Shown in pieces: positions 1-9,728 of a stretch of 64,000 nucleotides of DNA. Position 1 is the first letter of the stretch; every line of letters starts with the position of its first letter. This DNA comes from Caenispirillum bisanense (GTDB taxonomy: Bacteria > Pseudomonadota > Alphaproteobacteria > Rhodospirillales > Rhodospirillaceae). The notes beneath the pieces were generated by a model, which saw only the letters and a program-made list of their open reading frames with translations, ran no database searches and was not told the DNA's origin. The position numbers were made by a program, and so were the translations under genes. The stretch is taken from the NCBI RefSeq assembly GCF_039523075.1, contig NZ_BAAAEP010000001.1, positions 279,716 to 343,715 of the forward strand, read 5' to 3'.

Positions 1-544
1 TGATGACGAAGGCGATGAAGGCGAGAATCACCGGCGCCGAGGTCAGGTCGCCGGGGCCGACGAAGGTGGCCTCGTTGGCGACGATGATGCCGGCGTTGCG
101 CAGGCCGATGAAGGCGAGGAAGAAGCCGATGCCGGCGGCGATGGCCATCTTCTGGCTTTGCGGGATGGCATTGATGATGACCTCGCGCACCTTGAAGATG
201 CTCAGGCCGACGAACAGGATGCCCGACCAGAACACCGCCCCCAGCGCCACCTGCCACGAATAGCCCATGCCGAGCACGATGGAATAGGCGAAGAAGGCGT
301 TGACGCCCATGCCCGGCGCCAGCGCGATGGGGTAGTTGGCGACCAGCCCCATCATGGCGGAGCCGAAGGCCGCCGCCAGGCAGGTGGCGACGAAGGCGGC
401 GCCGGGGTCGATGCCAGCGTCGGCCAGGATGCCGGGGTTGACGAAGATGATGTAGGCCATGGTCAGGAAGGTGGTGAGGCCGGCCACCACCTCGCGGCGC
501 ACGGTGGTGTGGTGGGCCGTCAGCCCAAACAGGCGGTCGAGCAT
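1..544 (-). CDS. NCS2 family purine permease (AzgA/GhxP type), 3' part outside window
   Basis: Reading the minus strand from the ATG at 544 gives at least 181 residues open to the window edge, so the C-terminal part is missing. The protein begins MLDRLFGLTAHHTTVRREVV and continues with TFLTMAYIIFVNP and LAPGMGVNAFFAYSIV. These are hallmark N-terminal and TM3 sequences of the AzgA-like branch of nucleobase:cation symporter 2, inner-membrane proton symporters for guanine, hypoxanthine or adenine. Full-length members are about 430-450 residues, so roughly 40% is visible. A weak GGAG lies about 10 nt before the ATG. The family call is firm; the exact purine cannot be read from this part. Confidence 0.88.
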   Translation of the reverse strand, partial: MLDRLFGLTAHHTTVRREVVAGLTTFLTMAYIIFVNPGILADAGIDPGAAFVATCLAAAFGSAMMGLVANYPIALAPGMGVNAFFAYSIVLGMGYSWQVALGAVFWSGILFVGLSIFKVREVIINAIPQSQKMAIAAGIGFFLAFIGLRNAGIIVANEATFVGPGDLTSAPVILAFIAFVI

Positions 545-652
545 GTGCGGGGGGCTCCAGGTCTGGCGGTTGCGGCGGCGGCGCCGCAACCCTTCCTTAA
601 AGAAGCGCGGCCCACACTGGGGCAGCGGCTACACGCTCAAGGGGTAACGACG

Positions 653-1171
653 ATGAGGCGTATGGGGATGCTGACGGCGCTCGCGGTGCTTGCAGCCGGG
701 CTTGCCGCCGGCGTGGCGGGGGGCGGCGCGGCACCGGCCGCGGCGGCGGAAGTGGAGGCGACCGACGACGGGCCGCTGCGCATCACCATCACGCCGCTCG
801 ACTGCCCCGCCATCGACCAGGGCATCACCTACCGCCAGCCGCCGGGGGTGGCGTATGAGCCGGGGGTGGACGTCCACGGACGCGCCGTGGCGCCGGCCGA
901 CGTCGGCGGCGGCTACCGCATGGACCTGCCGGAGGAAATCTCGTTCTACATCGGCCTCGACCTGGGCGAGCGGCTGCAGGGCCGGGTGCCGGAGGCGGCG
1001 CGCGGCGCCCTGCAGGCGGAGACGGTGCTGGGCGCCGTCACCATCCGCGACGGCATCGTCTACTGGAACGGCGAGCCCATGGAACCCTCCGTACAGCGCG
1101 AACTGCGGGAGGCCTGCCGCACGCTGGAGGCGCAACGGCGGGCCGCCCGTCAGCGTTCGATGCAGCGGTAG
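653..1171 (+). CDS. Secreted hypothetical protein with signal peptide
   Basis: A 172-residue protein with a Sec-type signal peptide: two arginines, a hydrophobic stretch over residues 6-33 and a likely cleavage after an AAAA/AE run near residue 38. The mature part is soluble, acidic, and contains the two cysteines expected for one disulphide (CPAI near the start, and REACRTLEA near the end). The ATG at 653 was chosen because AAGGGG sits 8 nt upstream and the signal peptide starts exactly there; the reading frame stays open upstream but that stretch lies opposite the permease gene. No family is recognised. It is likely periplasmic. Confidence 0.7.
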   Translation: MRRMGMLTALAVLAAGLAAGVAGGGAAPAAAAEVEATDDGPLRITITPLDCPAIDQGITYRQPPGVAYEPGVDVHGRAVAPADVGGGYRMDLPEEISFYIGLDLGERLQGRVPEAARGALQAETVLGAVTIRDGIVYWNGEPMEPSVQRELREACRTLEAQRRAARQRSMQR

Positions 1172-1312
1172 CCTGCCCCGATTTTCGCCCCATTCCGGCG
1201 GTCAAGTGAGGTCGCCGCGGCCTGTTGCCCCTGCCCTGGGCGCGCGGTAGAGTGCGGCCAACCTGCGCTGCCGGCTTTTCGGCGGCGTCCACACCGCTAG
1301 TTCGAGGATTGC

Positions 1313-2623
1313 ATGCGTCTGTCCCGCTATTTCCTGCCGACGCTCAAGGAAAACCCCTCCGAGGCGCAGATCGTCTCGCACCGCCTGATGCTGCGCGCCG
1401 GCCTGGTGCGCCAGCACGCCGCCGGCATCTACAACTGGCTGCCGCTCGGCTACCGGGTGCTGCGCAAGGTGGAGCAGATCGTGCGCGAGGAGCAGGACGC
1501 GGCGGGCGCCCAGGAAATCCTCATGCCGACCATCCAGTCGGCCGACCTGTGGCGGGAAAGCGGCCGCTATGACGACTACGGCAAGGAAATGCTGCGCATC
1601 GTCGACCGCCACGAGCGCGACATGCTCTACGGCCCGACGCACGAGGAAGTGGTGACCGACATCTTCCGCAACAACGTGCGCAGCTACAAGGATCTGCCGA
1701 AGAACCTCTACCAGATCCACTGGAAGTTCCGCGACGAGGTGCGGCCCCGGTTCGGCGTCATGCGCGGCCGTGAATTCATGATGAAGGACAACTATTCCTT
1801 CGACCTGACGCAGGAAGACGCCCGCAAGTCCTACAACCGCATGTTCGTCGCCTACTTGCGCACCTTCGCCCGCATGGGCCTGAAGGCCATCCCCATGCAG
1901 GCCGACACCGGCCCCATCGGCGGCGACCTCAGCCACGAGTTCATTGTGCTGGCCGAAACCGGGGAGTCGGGCGTCTACGTCGATCGCGCGCTGCTGGAAA
2001 AGCCGATCCCCGCCAACGTGGACTATGACGGCGACCTGCAGCCCATCGTCGACGACTGGACCAGCCTGTTCGCCGCCACCGACGAGAAGTACAACCCGGA
2101 AACCGACGAGACGCCGGCCGGCGACATCGTCAACGCCCGCGGCATCGAGGTCGGCCACATCTTCTATTTCGGCACCAAGTACTCCCAGCCCATGGGCGCC
2201 GTGGTCACCGGCCCGGGCGGCGAGGACGTGGTGGTCCACATGGGCAGCTACGGCATCGGCGTGTCGCGCCTGGTCGGCGCCATCATCGAGGCCAGCCATG
2301 ACGACGCCGGCATCATCTGGCCGGAGGGCGTGGCGCCGTTCCAGGTCGGCCTCATCAACCTGAAGGCCGGCGACAGCGCCTGCACCGAAACCTGCGACCG
2401 CCTCTATGCGGCCCTGAACGCCGCCGGCGTCGAAGTGCTGTACGACGACCGCGACGAACGCGCCGGCGCCAAGTTCGCCGACATGGACCTGATCGGCGTG
2501 CCGTGGCAGGTGATCATCGGCCCGAAGGGCGTGGCGGCCGGCATCGCCGAACTGAAGAACCGCAAGACCGGCGAGCGCAGCGAACTCCCGCTCGACGCCG
2601 TCGTCGCCCGCTTCGCCGGGTGA
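1313..2623 (+). CDS. proS: Prolyl-tRNA synthetase, short alphaproteobacterial form
   Basis: ProS charges tRNA-Pro with proline in the cytoplasm using ATP. The 436-residue protein starts MRLSRYFLPTLKENPSEA and has the class II core: GPTHEEVVTDIFRN, the motif 2 region RPRFGVMRGREFMMKDNYSF, and the motif 3 region HMGSYGIGVSRLVGA, followed by the anticodon-binding domain with LYDDRDERAGAKFADMDLIG. The Ybak-like editing insertion of about 180 residues that sits between motifs 2 and 3 in E. coli ProS is absent; motif 2 and 3 are joined by only about 150 residues. This is normal for the alphaproteobacterial type, where editing is left to separate proteins. lolC follows after a 200-bp gap that holds a repeat element. 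Confidence 0.97.
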   Translation: MRLSRYFLPTLKENPSEAQIVSHRLMLRAGLVRQHAAGIYNWLPLGYRVLRKVEQIVREEQDAAGAQEILMPTIQSADLWRESGRYDDYGKEMLRIVDRHERDMLYGPTHEEVVTDIFRNNVRSYKDLPKNLYQIHWKFRDEVRPRFGVMRGREFMMKDNYSFDLTQEDARKSYNRMFVAYLRTFARMGLKAIPMQADTGPIGGDLSHEFIVLAETGESGVYVDRALLEKPIPANVDYDGDLQPIVDDWTSLFAATDEKYNPETDETPAGDIVNARGIEVGHIFYFGTKYSQPMGAVVTGPGGEDVVVHMGSYGIGVSRLVGAIIEASHDDAGIIWPEGVAPFQVGLINLKAGDSACTETCDRLYAALNAAGVEVLYDDRDERAGAKFADMDLIGVPWQVIIGPKGVAAGIAELKNRKTGERSELPLDAVVARFAG

Positions 2624-2639
2624 GGGTGAGCCGGCACGG

Positions 2640-2790
2640 GTGAACCACCAAGACACAAAGACACCAAGGCAGCCGTCCCCACGGCTGCCGCCCGGTGCCT
2701 CGCTGAAGAAGAGTATTCCCGTTCTTCAAGGTGGCGGCAGCGGAGCACGATCACACAGGCGTCTTGGTGTCTTGGAGTCTTGGTGGTTTT
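2640..2790. repeat. Long inverted-repeat element, copy 1
   Basis: Left arm 2642-2668 and right arm 2763-2790 are near-perfect reverse complements built around ACCAAGACACAAAGACACC. Between them lies a GC-rich core with its own hairpin (GGCAGCCGT at 2667-2675 pairing with ACGGCTGCC just after) and a second short stem (GAAGAA/TTCTTC). The 30 bases 2640-2669 are identical to the reverse complement of 16933-16962 in copy 2. The element fills the proS-lolC intergenic gap and no ORF in it looks real. It is a REP-like or MITE-like palindromic unit; no terminal target duplication is evident. Confidence 0.85.
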
Positions 2791-2826
2791 CCTCTCTTCC
2801 CCCGCAGCGGCTGGATAAGGACAGGC

Positions 2827-4063
2827 ATGGTGTTTTCCGCCTTTGAACGGATGATGGCGTTTCGCTATCTGCGGGCACGTCGGCGCGAGGGGTTCGTCTC
2901 CGTCATTGCCGGCTTCTCGCTGCTGGGGATCGCCCTCGGGGTGGCGACGCTGATCATCGTCATGGCGGTGATGAACGGCTTCCGGCAGGAATTGCTGACC
3001 CGCATCCTCGGCCTCAACGGCCATGTCACCGTGTTCTCCAACGGCCCCAACTTCTTCGATTTCGAGACGGTGGCCGGGCAGGTGCGCGGCGTGCCGGGGG
3101 TGGTGGCGGTGACGCCGATGATCGAGGGCCAGGTGATGGCCAGCGCCAACAACGTCTCCGGCGGGGCCGTGGTGCGCGGCGCGACGGCGGAGGCGCTGGG
3201 CCAGCGCCGCATCATCGCCGACAACATCGTCGAAGGCTCGCTCGCCGACCTGGGCGACGAGAAGATCCTCATCGGCCAGCGCATGGCGGAGAAATACGGC
3301 CTGCGCCTGGGCGACAGCCTGTCGCTGATCAGCCCCAAGGGCACCCCCACCGCCTTCGGCACCGTGCCGCGGGTGCGCGCCTACGAAATCGGCGCCATCT
3401 TCAGCGTCGGCATGTACGAGTACGACAGTTCCTTCGTGTTCATGCCGCTGGCGGCGGCGCAGGTCTACTTCCAGCAGCCCGATGCGGTGTCGCATCTGGA
3501 GGTGGTGCTCGACAACCCCGACCGCACCCGCTCCGCCATGGCGGCCATTGCCGGCCAGCTCGGGCCGGGGTACCGCCTGTTCGACTGGCAGCGCACCAAC
3601 TCCAGCTTCTTCAATGCGCTGCAGGTGGAGCGGAACGTCATGTTCCTGATCCTGACGCTGATCATCCTGGTGGCGGCCTTCAACATCATCTCCGGCCTGA
3701 TCATGCTGGTGAAGGACAAGGGCCGCGACATCGCCATCCTGCGCACCATGGGGGCGACGCGCGGATCGGTGATGCGCATCTTCTTCATGGCCGGCGCCTC
3801 GGTGGGCGTGGTCGGCACGCTGGCCGGCCTCGGCCTCGGCGTCGCCTTCGCCGCCAACATCGAGGCCATCCGCCAGTTCCTGCAGAGCATCACCGGCACC
3901 GAACTGTTCGCGGCGGAGATCTACTTCCTCGCCAACATGCCGGCGGAGATCGACTGGAACGAGGTCACCTCGGTGGTGCTGATGGCGCTCGGCCTGTCGT
4001 TCGGCGCCACCATCTACCCCAGCTGGCGGGCCGCCCGCCTCGACCCCGTGGAGGCCCTGCGCT

Positions 4064-4071
<8 letters not shown>
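2827..4071 (+). CDS. lolC: Lipoprotein-releasing ABC transporter permease LolC/LolE
   Basis: Inner-membrane permease of the LolCDE machine that extracts outer-membrane lipoproteins and hands them to LolA. The 414-residue protein starts MVFSAFERMMAFRYLRARR with the FtsX/MacB-like topology: one TM helix at about residues 25-47 (GFSLLGIALGVATLIIVMAV), a large periplasmic domain, and three C-terminal helices. The hallmark MNGFRQELLTRILGLNGHV follows TM1. ATG 2827 is preceded by AAGGACAGGC; an upstream in-frame ATG at 2731 falls inside the repeat element and is rejected. Only one permease gene is present, as usual in alphaproteobacteria, so C versus E cannot be separated. It overlaps lolD by 8 bp. 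Confidence 0.94.
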
Positions 4072-4737
<666 letters not shown>

Positions 4738-4738
<1 letters not shown>

Positions 4739-4751
4739 TCTACTAGTAGAT
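4738..4751. other. Perfect 14-bp palindrome after lolD
   Basis: ATCTACTAGTAGAT is its own reverse complement and starts on the last base of the lolD stop codon, 128 bp ahead of the chromate transporter. It contains CTAG, a tetranucleotide usually rare in such genomes. It may be an operator or chance; no T-run follows, so it is not an intrinsic terminator. Confidence 0.4.
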
Positions 4752-4878
4752 GCCGCCGTCGCTGCTGCGTTGACAGGGCGGCGGCGGCATGGTCTCGTCG
4801 TGGCATCGGGGCTCGCGGTTGCCCCGTCAGGCGGCATGCCCAAGACCGCGCCACGCCCGCAACGAGGGGAGGCGCAGC

Positions 4879-6300
4879 ATGCCTGAAGCGAAACCCGATC
4901 CCCATCCTCGCCCGTCCGACCACCCGCCGCCGCGGCCCCGGCTGCCGACCCTGGCGGAAGCGACCCGCACCTGGGCCCGCGTCGCCGCCCTCAGCTTCGG
5001 CGGGCCGGCGGGGCAGATTGCCGTCATGCACCGCATTCTGGTGGAGGAAAAGCGCTGGATCGGCGAGGGCCGGTTCCTGCACGCCCTCAACTACTGCATG
5101 TTGCTGCCGGGGCCGGAGGCGCAGCAGCTGGCGGTCTACATCGGCTGGCTGCTGAACCGCACGGCGGGCGGGCTTGTCGCCGGCATCCTGTTCGTGCTGC
5201 CGGGGTTCCTGGCCATCCTCGCCCTCAGCCTCATCTATGCCGCCTGGGGCGAGGTGGGGTGGGTCAACGCCCTGTTCTTCGGCCTGAAGGCGGCGGTGCT
5301 GGCCATCGTCATCCAGGCCCTGCTGCGGGTCGGCCGCAAGGCGCTGAAGGGGCCGGCCATGGCGGCCATCGCCGCCGCCGCCTTCGTGGCGATCTACGCC
5401 TTCAACGTGCCGTTCCCGGTGATCGTGCTGACGGCGGCCGTCCTTGGCTTCCTGGGCGGGCGGCTCGGCCGGCGGGAGTTCGCCGCCGGCGGCGGTCATG
5501 GCGGCGGCGGGGCGGCCGGGCCGCCGGACAGCGAGACGGCGCTCGGCGACGGCATCCCCGACCATGCCCGGCGGTCGGTGTCGTGGGCGCTGCGCATTGC
5601 CGGCATCTTCCTTACCCTGTGGCTGGTGCCGGTGGCGGTGCTGATCGCCGTCCTCGGCCCCGACGACGTGTTCAGCCGCATCGCCCTGTTCTTCAGCCAG
5701 ATGGCGGTGGTGACCTTCGGCGGCGCCTATGCGGTGCTGGCCTATGTGGCGCAGCAGGCGGTGGAAACCTACGGCTGGCTGCAGCCCGGCGAGATGCTGG
5801 ACGGCCTCGGCATGGCCGAGACGACGCCCGGGCCGCTGATCATGGTGGTGCAGTTCGTCGGCTTCCTCGGCGCCTTCCGCGACCCCGGCGGGCTCGACCC
5901 CTATGTGGCCGGAACCCTGGCGGCGGTGCTGACCACCTGGGTCACCTTCACGCCGTGCTTCCTGTGGATCTTCCTCGGCGCCCCGTGGGTGGAGGCGCTG
6001 CGGGGCAACCGGGCGGTGGCCGGCAGCCTGGCGGCGGTCACGGCGGCGGTGGTGGGGGTGATCCTGAACCTGTTCCTGTGGTTCACCGTCCACACCCTGT
6101 TCGCCGAGGTCGACCGCCTCACCCTCGGCCCGCTGACGCTCGACTGGCCGCAGTGGCGGACGGTGGACGTGGCGGCGGCCGCCCTGGCGGCGGGGGCGCT
6201 GGTGGCGACCTTCCGCTTCCGCGTCGGCATGATGCCGCTGCTGCTCGGCTGTTCGCTCGCCGGTCTGGCCCTGCATCTGGCGTTCGGGGTGGCCGGCTGA
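4879..6300 (+). CDS. chrA: Chromate transporter ChrA (CHR family, two-domain)
   Basis: A 473-residue inner-membrane protein of the CHR family, which exports chromate in proton-linked fashion; some members carry other anions. Both halves of the duplicated family domain are visible: RVAALSFGGPAGQIAVMH near residue 40 with LPGPEAQQLAVYIGW, and the second half with VVTFGGAYAVLAYVAQQ and TTPGPLIMVVQFVGF. The FGG and PGP motifs are the family signature. The linker between the halves is a Gly-rich stretch. ATG 4879 was chosen for the GAGGGGAGG ribosome binding site. No chrB regulator is adjacent, so chromate as the true substrate is inferred from family. Confidence 0.9.
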   Translation: MPEAKPDPHPRPSDHPPPRPRLPTLAEATRTWARVAALSFGGPAGQIAVMHRILVEEKRWIGEGRFLHALNYCMLLPGPEAQQLAVYIGWLLNRTAGGLVAGILFVLPGFLAILALSLIYAAWGEVGWVNALFFGLKAAVLAIVIQALLRVGRKALKGPAMAAIAAAAFVAIYAFNVPFPVIVLTAAVLGFLGGRLGRREFAAGGGHGGGGAAGPPDSETALGDGIPDHARRSVSWALRIAGIFLTLWLVPVAVLIAVLGPDDVFSRIALFFSQMAVVTFGGAYAVLAYVAQQAVETYGWLQPGEMLDGLGMAETTPGPLIMVVQFVGFLGAFRDPGGLDPYVAGTLAAVLTTWVTFTPCFLWIFLGAPWVEALRGNRAVAGSLAAVTAAVVGVILNLFLWFTVHTLFAEVDRLTLGPLTLDWPQWRTVDVAAAALAAGALVATFRFRVGMMPLLLGCSLAGLALHLAFGVAG

Positions 6301-6306
6301 GGCGTG

Positions 6307-6717
6307 TCAGCGGCGCTTGCTGCGGCCCAGGCGCTTGGCGTTGGCGGTGGTGCGGGTGTGGTAGGGCTTCAGCATGGCGCTGTAGCCGCTGAGGCCGAGG
6401 GTGGCGAGGCGGCTCCAGGCGCCGACGTCGGTCCACAGCCGCAGCATCTCCGTCTGCATGGCGATCATGTTGCTGCCGGCGGCGGCGGCGAACTCGCCAG
6501 CGGCCGCCATCTTCTCCGTCACCATGCGGGTGTTCTCGCGGTGGTCGTGCGGCCGCCAGCCCTGCCACGCCGCCCCCATGGCGGAGGTGCGCAGGCCGAT
6601 GGTGACCGCCGCCGCCGTCAGCATCTCCGCCGACTTCACCGCCGCCTGCAGGGCATCGACCCCCAGCGCGGCAGAAGCGGCGGGGGAGGCGCGGCGGGGT
6701 GAACGTCGACGGGCCAT
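6307..6717 (-). CDS. Phasin-like small helical protein
   Basis: A 136-residue basic, alanine-rich, probably all-helical protein. Its centre (ENTRMVTEKMAAAGEFAAA) resembles alphaproteobacterial polyhydroxyalkanoate granule-associated phasins, which coat storage granules, but the match is by character and short motifs only. The tail is strongly basic (KRLGRSKRR). The ATG at 6717 is preceded by a GGAGAAG-like site. It ends 6 bp from the chrA stop on the opposite strand. It could also be an unrelated DNA-binding-like protein, so function is left open. Confidence 0.6.
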   Translation of the reverse strand: MARRRSPRRASPAASAALGVDALQAAVKSAEMLTAAAVTIGLRTSAMGAAWQGWRPHDHRENTRMVTEKMAAAGEFAAAAGSNMIAMQTEMLRLWTDVGAWSRLATLGLSGYSAMLKPYHTRTTANAKRLGRSKRR

Positions 6718-6783
6718 GGGTACTTCTCCTCCCGGTCAGTGTGCGCTGCAGCAACGCCTGACGCGGGAGGAGGGGTGCCGGCG

Positions 6784-8964
6784 TCAGTAGTCGTCGTCGC
6801 CGCCCGAGGCCGCGCTGCCACCGCCGTAGGTGGCGGCGGAGACCAGGATCTCGCGCTTGCCGACATGGTTGGCGGGGCTGATGACGCCCTCGTTCTCCAT
6901 GCGCTCCACCAGCCGGGCGGAGCGGTTGTAGCCGATCTGCAGGTGGCGCTGGATGAAGCTGACGGACACCTTCTGCTCCCGCAGCACCAGGGCCAGGGCC
7001 TGGTCGTAGAGGTCGTCGCCGGAGGAGGGGATGTTCTCCAGCCCCACGGCACCGCCGCCACCACTACCGCCGCCCTCGTAGCCGAGGCCGTCGCCGTCGA
7101 ACTCGTCGTCCTCGGTGACCGTGTGCAGGTATTCGGGCTCGCCGCGATCCTTCAGGAAGCGCACCACCTTCTCCACCTCGTGGTCGGCGACGAAGGCGCC
7201 GTGGACGCGGGTGATGCGGCCGCCGGCCTGCATGTAGAGCATGTCGCCCTGGCCCAGCAGCTGCTCCGCCCCGGCTTCGCCGAGGATGGTGCGGCTGTCG
7301 ATCTTGCTCGTCACCATGAAGCTGATGCGGGTGGGGAAGTTGGCCTTGATGGTGCCGGTGATGACGTCCACCGACGGCCGCTGCGTCGCCATGATGAGGT
7401 GGATGCCGGCGGCACGGGCCATCTGGGCCAGACGCTGGATGGCGGCCTCGATCTCCTTGCCGGCCACCAGCATGAGGTCGGCCATCTCGTCCACCACCAC
7501 CACGATGTAGGGCAGGGGGCGCAGGTCCATGGGCTGTTCTTCATAGATCGGCTCGCGGCGGTCGCGGTCGAAGCCGACCTGCACCTGCCGCATGACCCGC
7601 TCGCCCTTTTCCACCAGTTCGGTGACGCGGGCGTTGTAGCCCTCGATGTTGCGCACGCCCAGGGTCGCCATGGCCTTGTAGCGGCTTTCCATCTCGCGCA
7701 CGGCCCATTTCAGCGCCTGCACGGCCTTCTTGGGGTCGGTGACCACCGGGGTCAGCAGGTGCGGGATGCCGTCGTAGACCGACAGTTCCAGCATCTTCGG
7801 GTCGACCATGATGAGGCGGCACTTTTCCGGCGGCAGGCGGTAGAGCAGCGACAGGATCATGGCGTTGATGCCCACCGACTTGCCCGAGCCGGTGGTGCCG
7901 GCGATGAGCAGGTGCGGCATGCGCGCCAGGTCCACCACCATGGGGTTGCCGCCGATGTCCTTGCCGAGCGCCAGCGGCAGCTTGTGATTGCCCTGGAAGG
8001 ACTCGCTGTCCATGATCTCGCGCAGCCACACGGTTTCGCGCGTGTCGTTGGGCAGTTCGATGCCGATGACGCTGCGCCCCGGCACCACGGCGATGCGGGC
8101 GGTGATGGCCGACATGGACCGCGCGATGTCGTCGGCCAGATTGATGATGGTGGCCGACTTGGTGCCCGGCACCGGCTCCAGCTCGTAGAGCGTGACCACC
8201 GGGCCGACCTTGACCTCCATGATCTCGCCGCGGACGCGGAAGTTCTTCAGCACCGTTTCCAGCGAGCGGGCATTGCCGGCCAGCTTGGCTTCGTCCTCGG
8301 GCGTGCTGTCGCGGTTGCTGGGCAGCTGCAGCAGGGTGAGGCCGGGGTATTCGTAGCCGTCGGCATCCTCGCCGGTGGCGGCGGCGGGGGGAGGCTCGTC
8401 CGCAGGCTCGCCGTCGTCGTCGTCGCTGCTGCTACTCCAGTCCTCCGGCGCCGCCGGGCCGACGCAGCCGAGCGACGGGCGGATGTCGGCACCATCGTCC
8501 TCTTCGGCCTCTTCGGCGTCGTCTTCGGCGTCGGCGTCGTCCTCGGCTGCCGCCGTGGCGTCATCGTCGCCGTCCTCGATCTCGTCGGCGTCGGGCTCGT
8601 CCTCGGCGTCGGGTTCTTCCGCCGCCCAGGTCTCGAAGCCGTCTTCGTCGTCCTCGTCCTCGCCGGCCAGAACCTCGTCTTCCAGGCGGGCGCGGATGGA
8701 GGCTTCGGCCCATTCCACGCCGGCGATGAAGGCGAAGGCAGCGGCGGCGGCGACGCCCTCATCCTCGCGGCCGGTGCCGTAGCACACCATGGCGTCGGGC
8801 TTGCCGGGGTTCACCTCCACGTCCCACTCGGCGCGGCCGTCCGGCCACACGTGGCGGGCCAGCCGGTAGGGCTTGCCGTTGAGCGCGCACCAGAGATTGA
8901 ACTCGTCGGCGGTCATCACCTCGTACTTGTCCGGGGCGGTGACGTCGGAGAGGTCGGCGGTCAT
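6784..8964 (-). CDS. ftsK: FtsK/SpoIIIE-type DNA translocase lacking N-terminal membrane segments
   Basis: A 726-residue protein with the FtsK motor: alpha/beta region from about 235 (GEIMEVKVGPVVTLYELEP), Walker A GTTGSGKS at 356-363, Walker B IVVVVDEMADL near 480, RecA-like core with MATQRPSVDVITGTIK, and a C-terminal gamma winged-helix (residues 655-715, ALVLREQKVSVSFIQRHLQI) that reads KOPS sequences. FtsK pumps chromosome ends to dif at division. The N-terminus is odd: no hydrophobic helices at all, but a small domain (1-95) followed by a highly acidic Asp/Glu/Ala tract (101-160) and a Ser/Asp/Pro linker. Normal FtsK has four TM helices there. It may be a second, soluble paralogue in this genome. 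Confidence 0.9.
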   Translation of the reverse strand: MTADLSDVTAPDKYEVMTADEFNLWCALNGKPYRLARHVWPDGRAEWDVEVNPGKPDAMVCYGTGREDEGVAAAAAFAFIAGVEWAEASIRARLEDEVLAGEDEDDEDGFETWAAEEPDAEDEPDADEIEDGDDDATAAAEDDADAEDDAEEAEEDDGADIRPSLGCVGPAAPEDWSSSSDDDDGEPADEPPPAAATGEDADGYEYPGLTLLQLPSNRDSTPEDEAKLAGNARSLETVLKNFRVRGEIMEVKVGPVVTLYELEPVPGTKSATIINLADDIARSMSAITARIAVVPGRSVIGIELPNDTRETVWLREIMDSESFQGNHKLPLALGKDIGGNPMVVDLARMPHLLIAGTTGSGKSVGINAMILSLLYRLPPEKCRLIMVDPKMLELSVYDGIPHLLTPVVTDPKKAVQALKWAVREMESRYKAMATLGVRNIEGYNARVTELVEKGERVMRQVQVGFDRDRREPIYEEQPMDLRPLPYIVVVVDEMADLMLVAGKEIEAAIQRLAQMARAAGIHLIMATQRPSVDVITGTIKANFPTRISFMVTSKIDSRTILGEAGAEQLLGQGDMLYMQAGGRITRVHGAFVADHEVEKVVRFLKDRGEPEYLHTVTEDDEFDGDGLGYEGGGSGGGGAVGLENIPSSGDDLYDQALALVLREQKVSVSFIQRHLQIGYNRSARLVERMENEGVISPANHVGKREILVSAATYGGGSAASGGDDDY

Positions 8965-9096
8965 GTGGCGGTTCCGGTAGCAGCGACAGACGGGGGCGCG
9001 CCCCGGCGCGACCGGCAGGGGCGGAAGGTCCGGCTCAGTTATCTCAGGGGAGGCCGGTCAGGATCAACAGAAACCCGCGCGACTCGGCAAAAACCC

Positions 9097-9546
9097 TCAG
9101 GCGGGAAGGCGGTAGGCGGCAACCAGCAGCTTGACCACGGCGCCGTCGGGATCGAAGAACGGCAGCACCAGCCGTTCCCACGTCTGGCGGCCGTCGGCGA
9201 AATCGGCGGTGTAAACGCGGGAGGTGGGAATGCGCTCGCTGCGCACGCGGTCGTATTCCGCCTTGATCAGCGCCCGCTGGTCTTCCGGCAGGTCGTCGAT
9301 GGTGCGTCCGGCCTTGTCGCCGAAGGCGCTGGCGAAGCCGCTGGAGTAGTAGGCATAGGCATAGCCGCCGCCCTGCTCGGCCCGCTGCACGTCCATCACC
9401 ACCAGGTTGCCGATCCACGGCCGCAGGTCGGCGGGCTCGATGTCCTCGGCCATGGGCAGGGCGTCCTCGTCGCAGCGGGAGACCCAGAAGGCATACAGGG
9501 ACTTGAGCTGAGGATGGCGCAGAACGAGCGACAGGCGGGTGGTCAT
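9097..9546 (-). CDS. PAS_5 domain protein
   Basis: A 149-residue single-domain protein matching the PAS_5 family common in Rhodospirillales: ALPMAEDIEPADLRPWIGNL, then YAYYSSGFASAFGDKAGRTIDDL, and a final strand RLVLPFFDPDGAVVKLLVAAYRL. PAS_5 proteins are small stand-alone PAS folds of unknown ligand, often followed by nothing else. There is no signal peptide or TM segment, so it is cytoplasmic. It lies between ftsK (same strand) and a divergent small membrane protein; no operon partner is clear. Confidence 0.8.
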   Translation of the reverse strand: MTTRLSLVLRHPQLKSLYAFWVSRCDEDALPMAEDIEPADLRPWIGNLVVMDVQRAEQGGGYAYAYYSSGFASAFGDKAGRTIDDLPEDQRALIKAEYDRVRSERIPTSRVYTADFADGRQTWERLVLPFFDPDGAVVKLLVAAYRLPA

Positions 9547-9728
9547 GGCGACACTTCTGGCAGGGGTTGCCGGGATGGGCGTTCAAGGGTTACCGGGCGC
9601 GGCGGTGCCGTGCAAGGAGTTTCGCGCCCACCGCGCCGAACCGCCCGCCGACACACCCCGTTACCCTTGCAGGGCGTCCGCCAAGCCCGGCGGCCGTGCT
9701 CGCGCTCAACTTCAAGGGAGGACCGCAC

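Noticed and set aside
158..652. N-terminal extension of the secreted protein from 158
   Set aside because: It lies opposite the permease gene and the signal peptide begins exactly at ATG 653 behind a ribosome binding site.
4769..4800. TTGACA at 4770 as a chrA promoter
   Set aside because: No matching -10 at 16-18 bp; the surrounding sequence is GC-rich.
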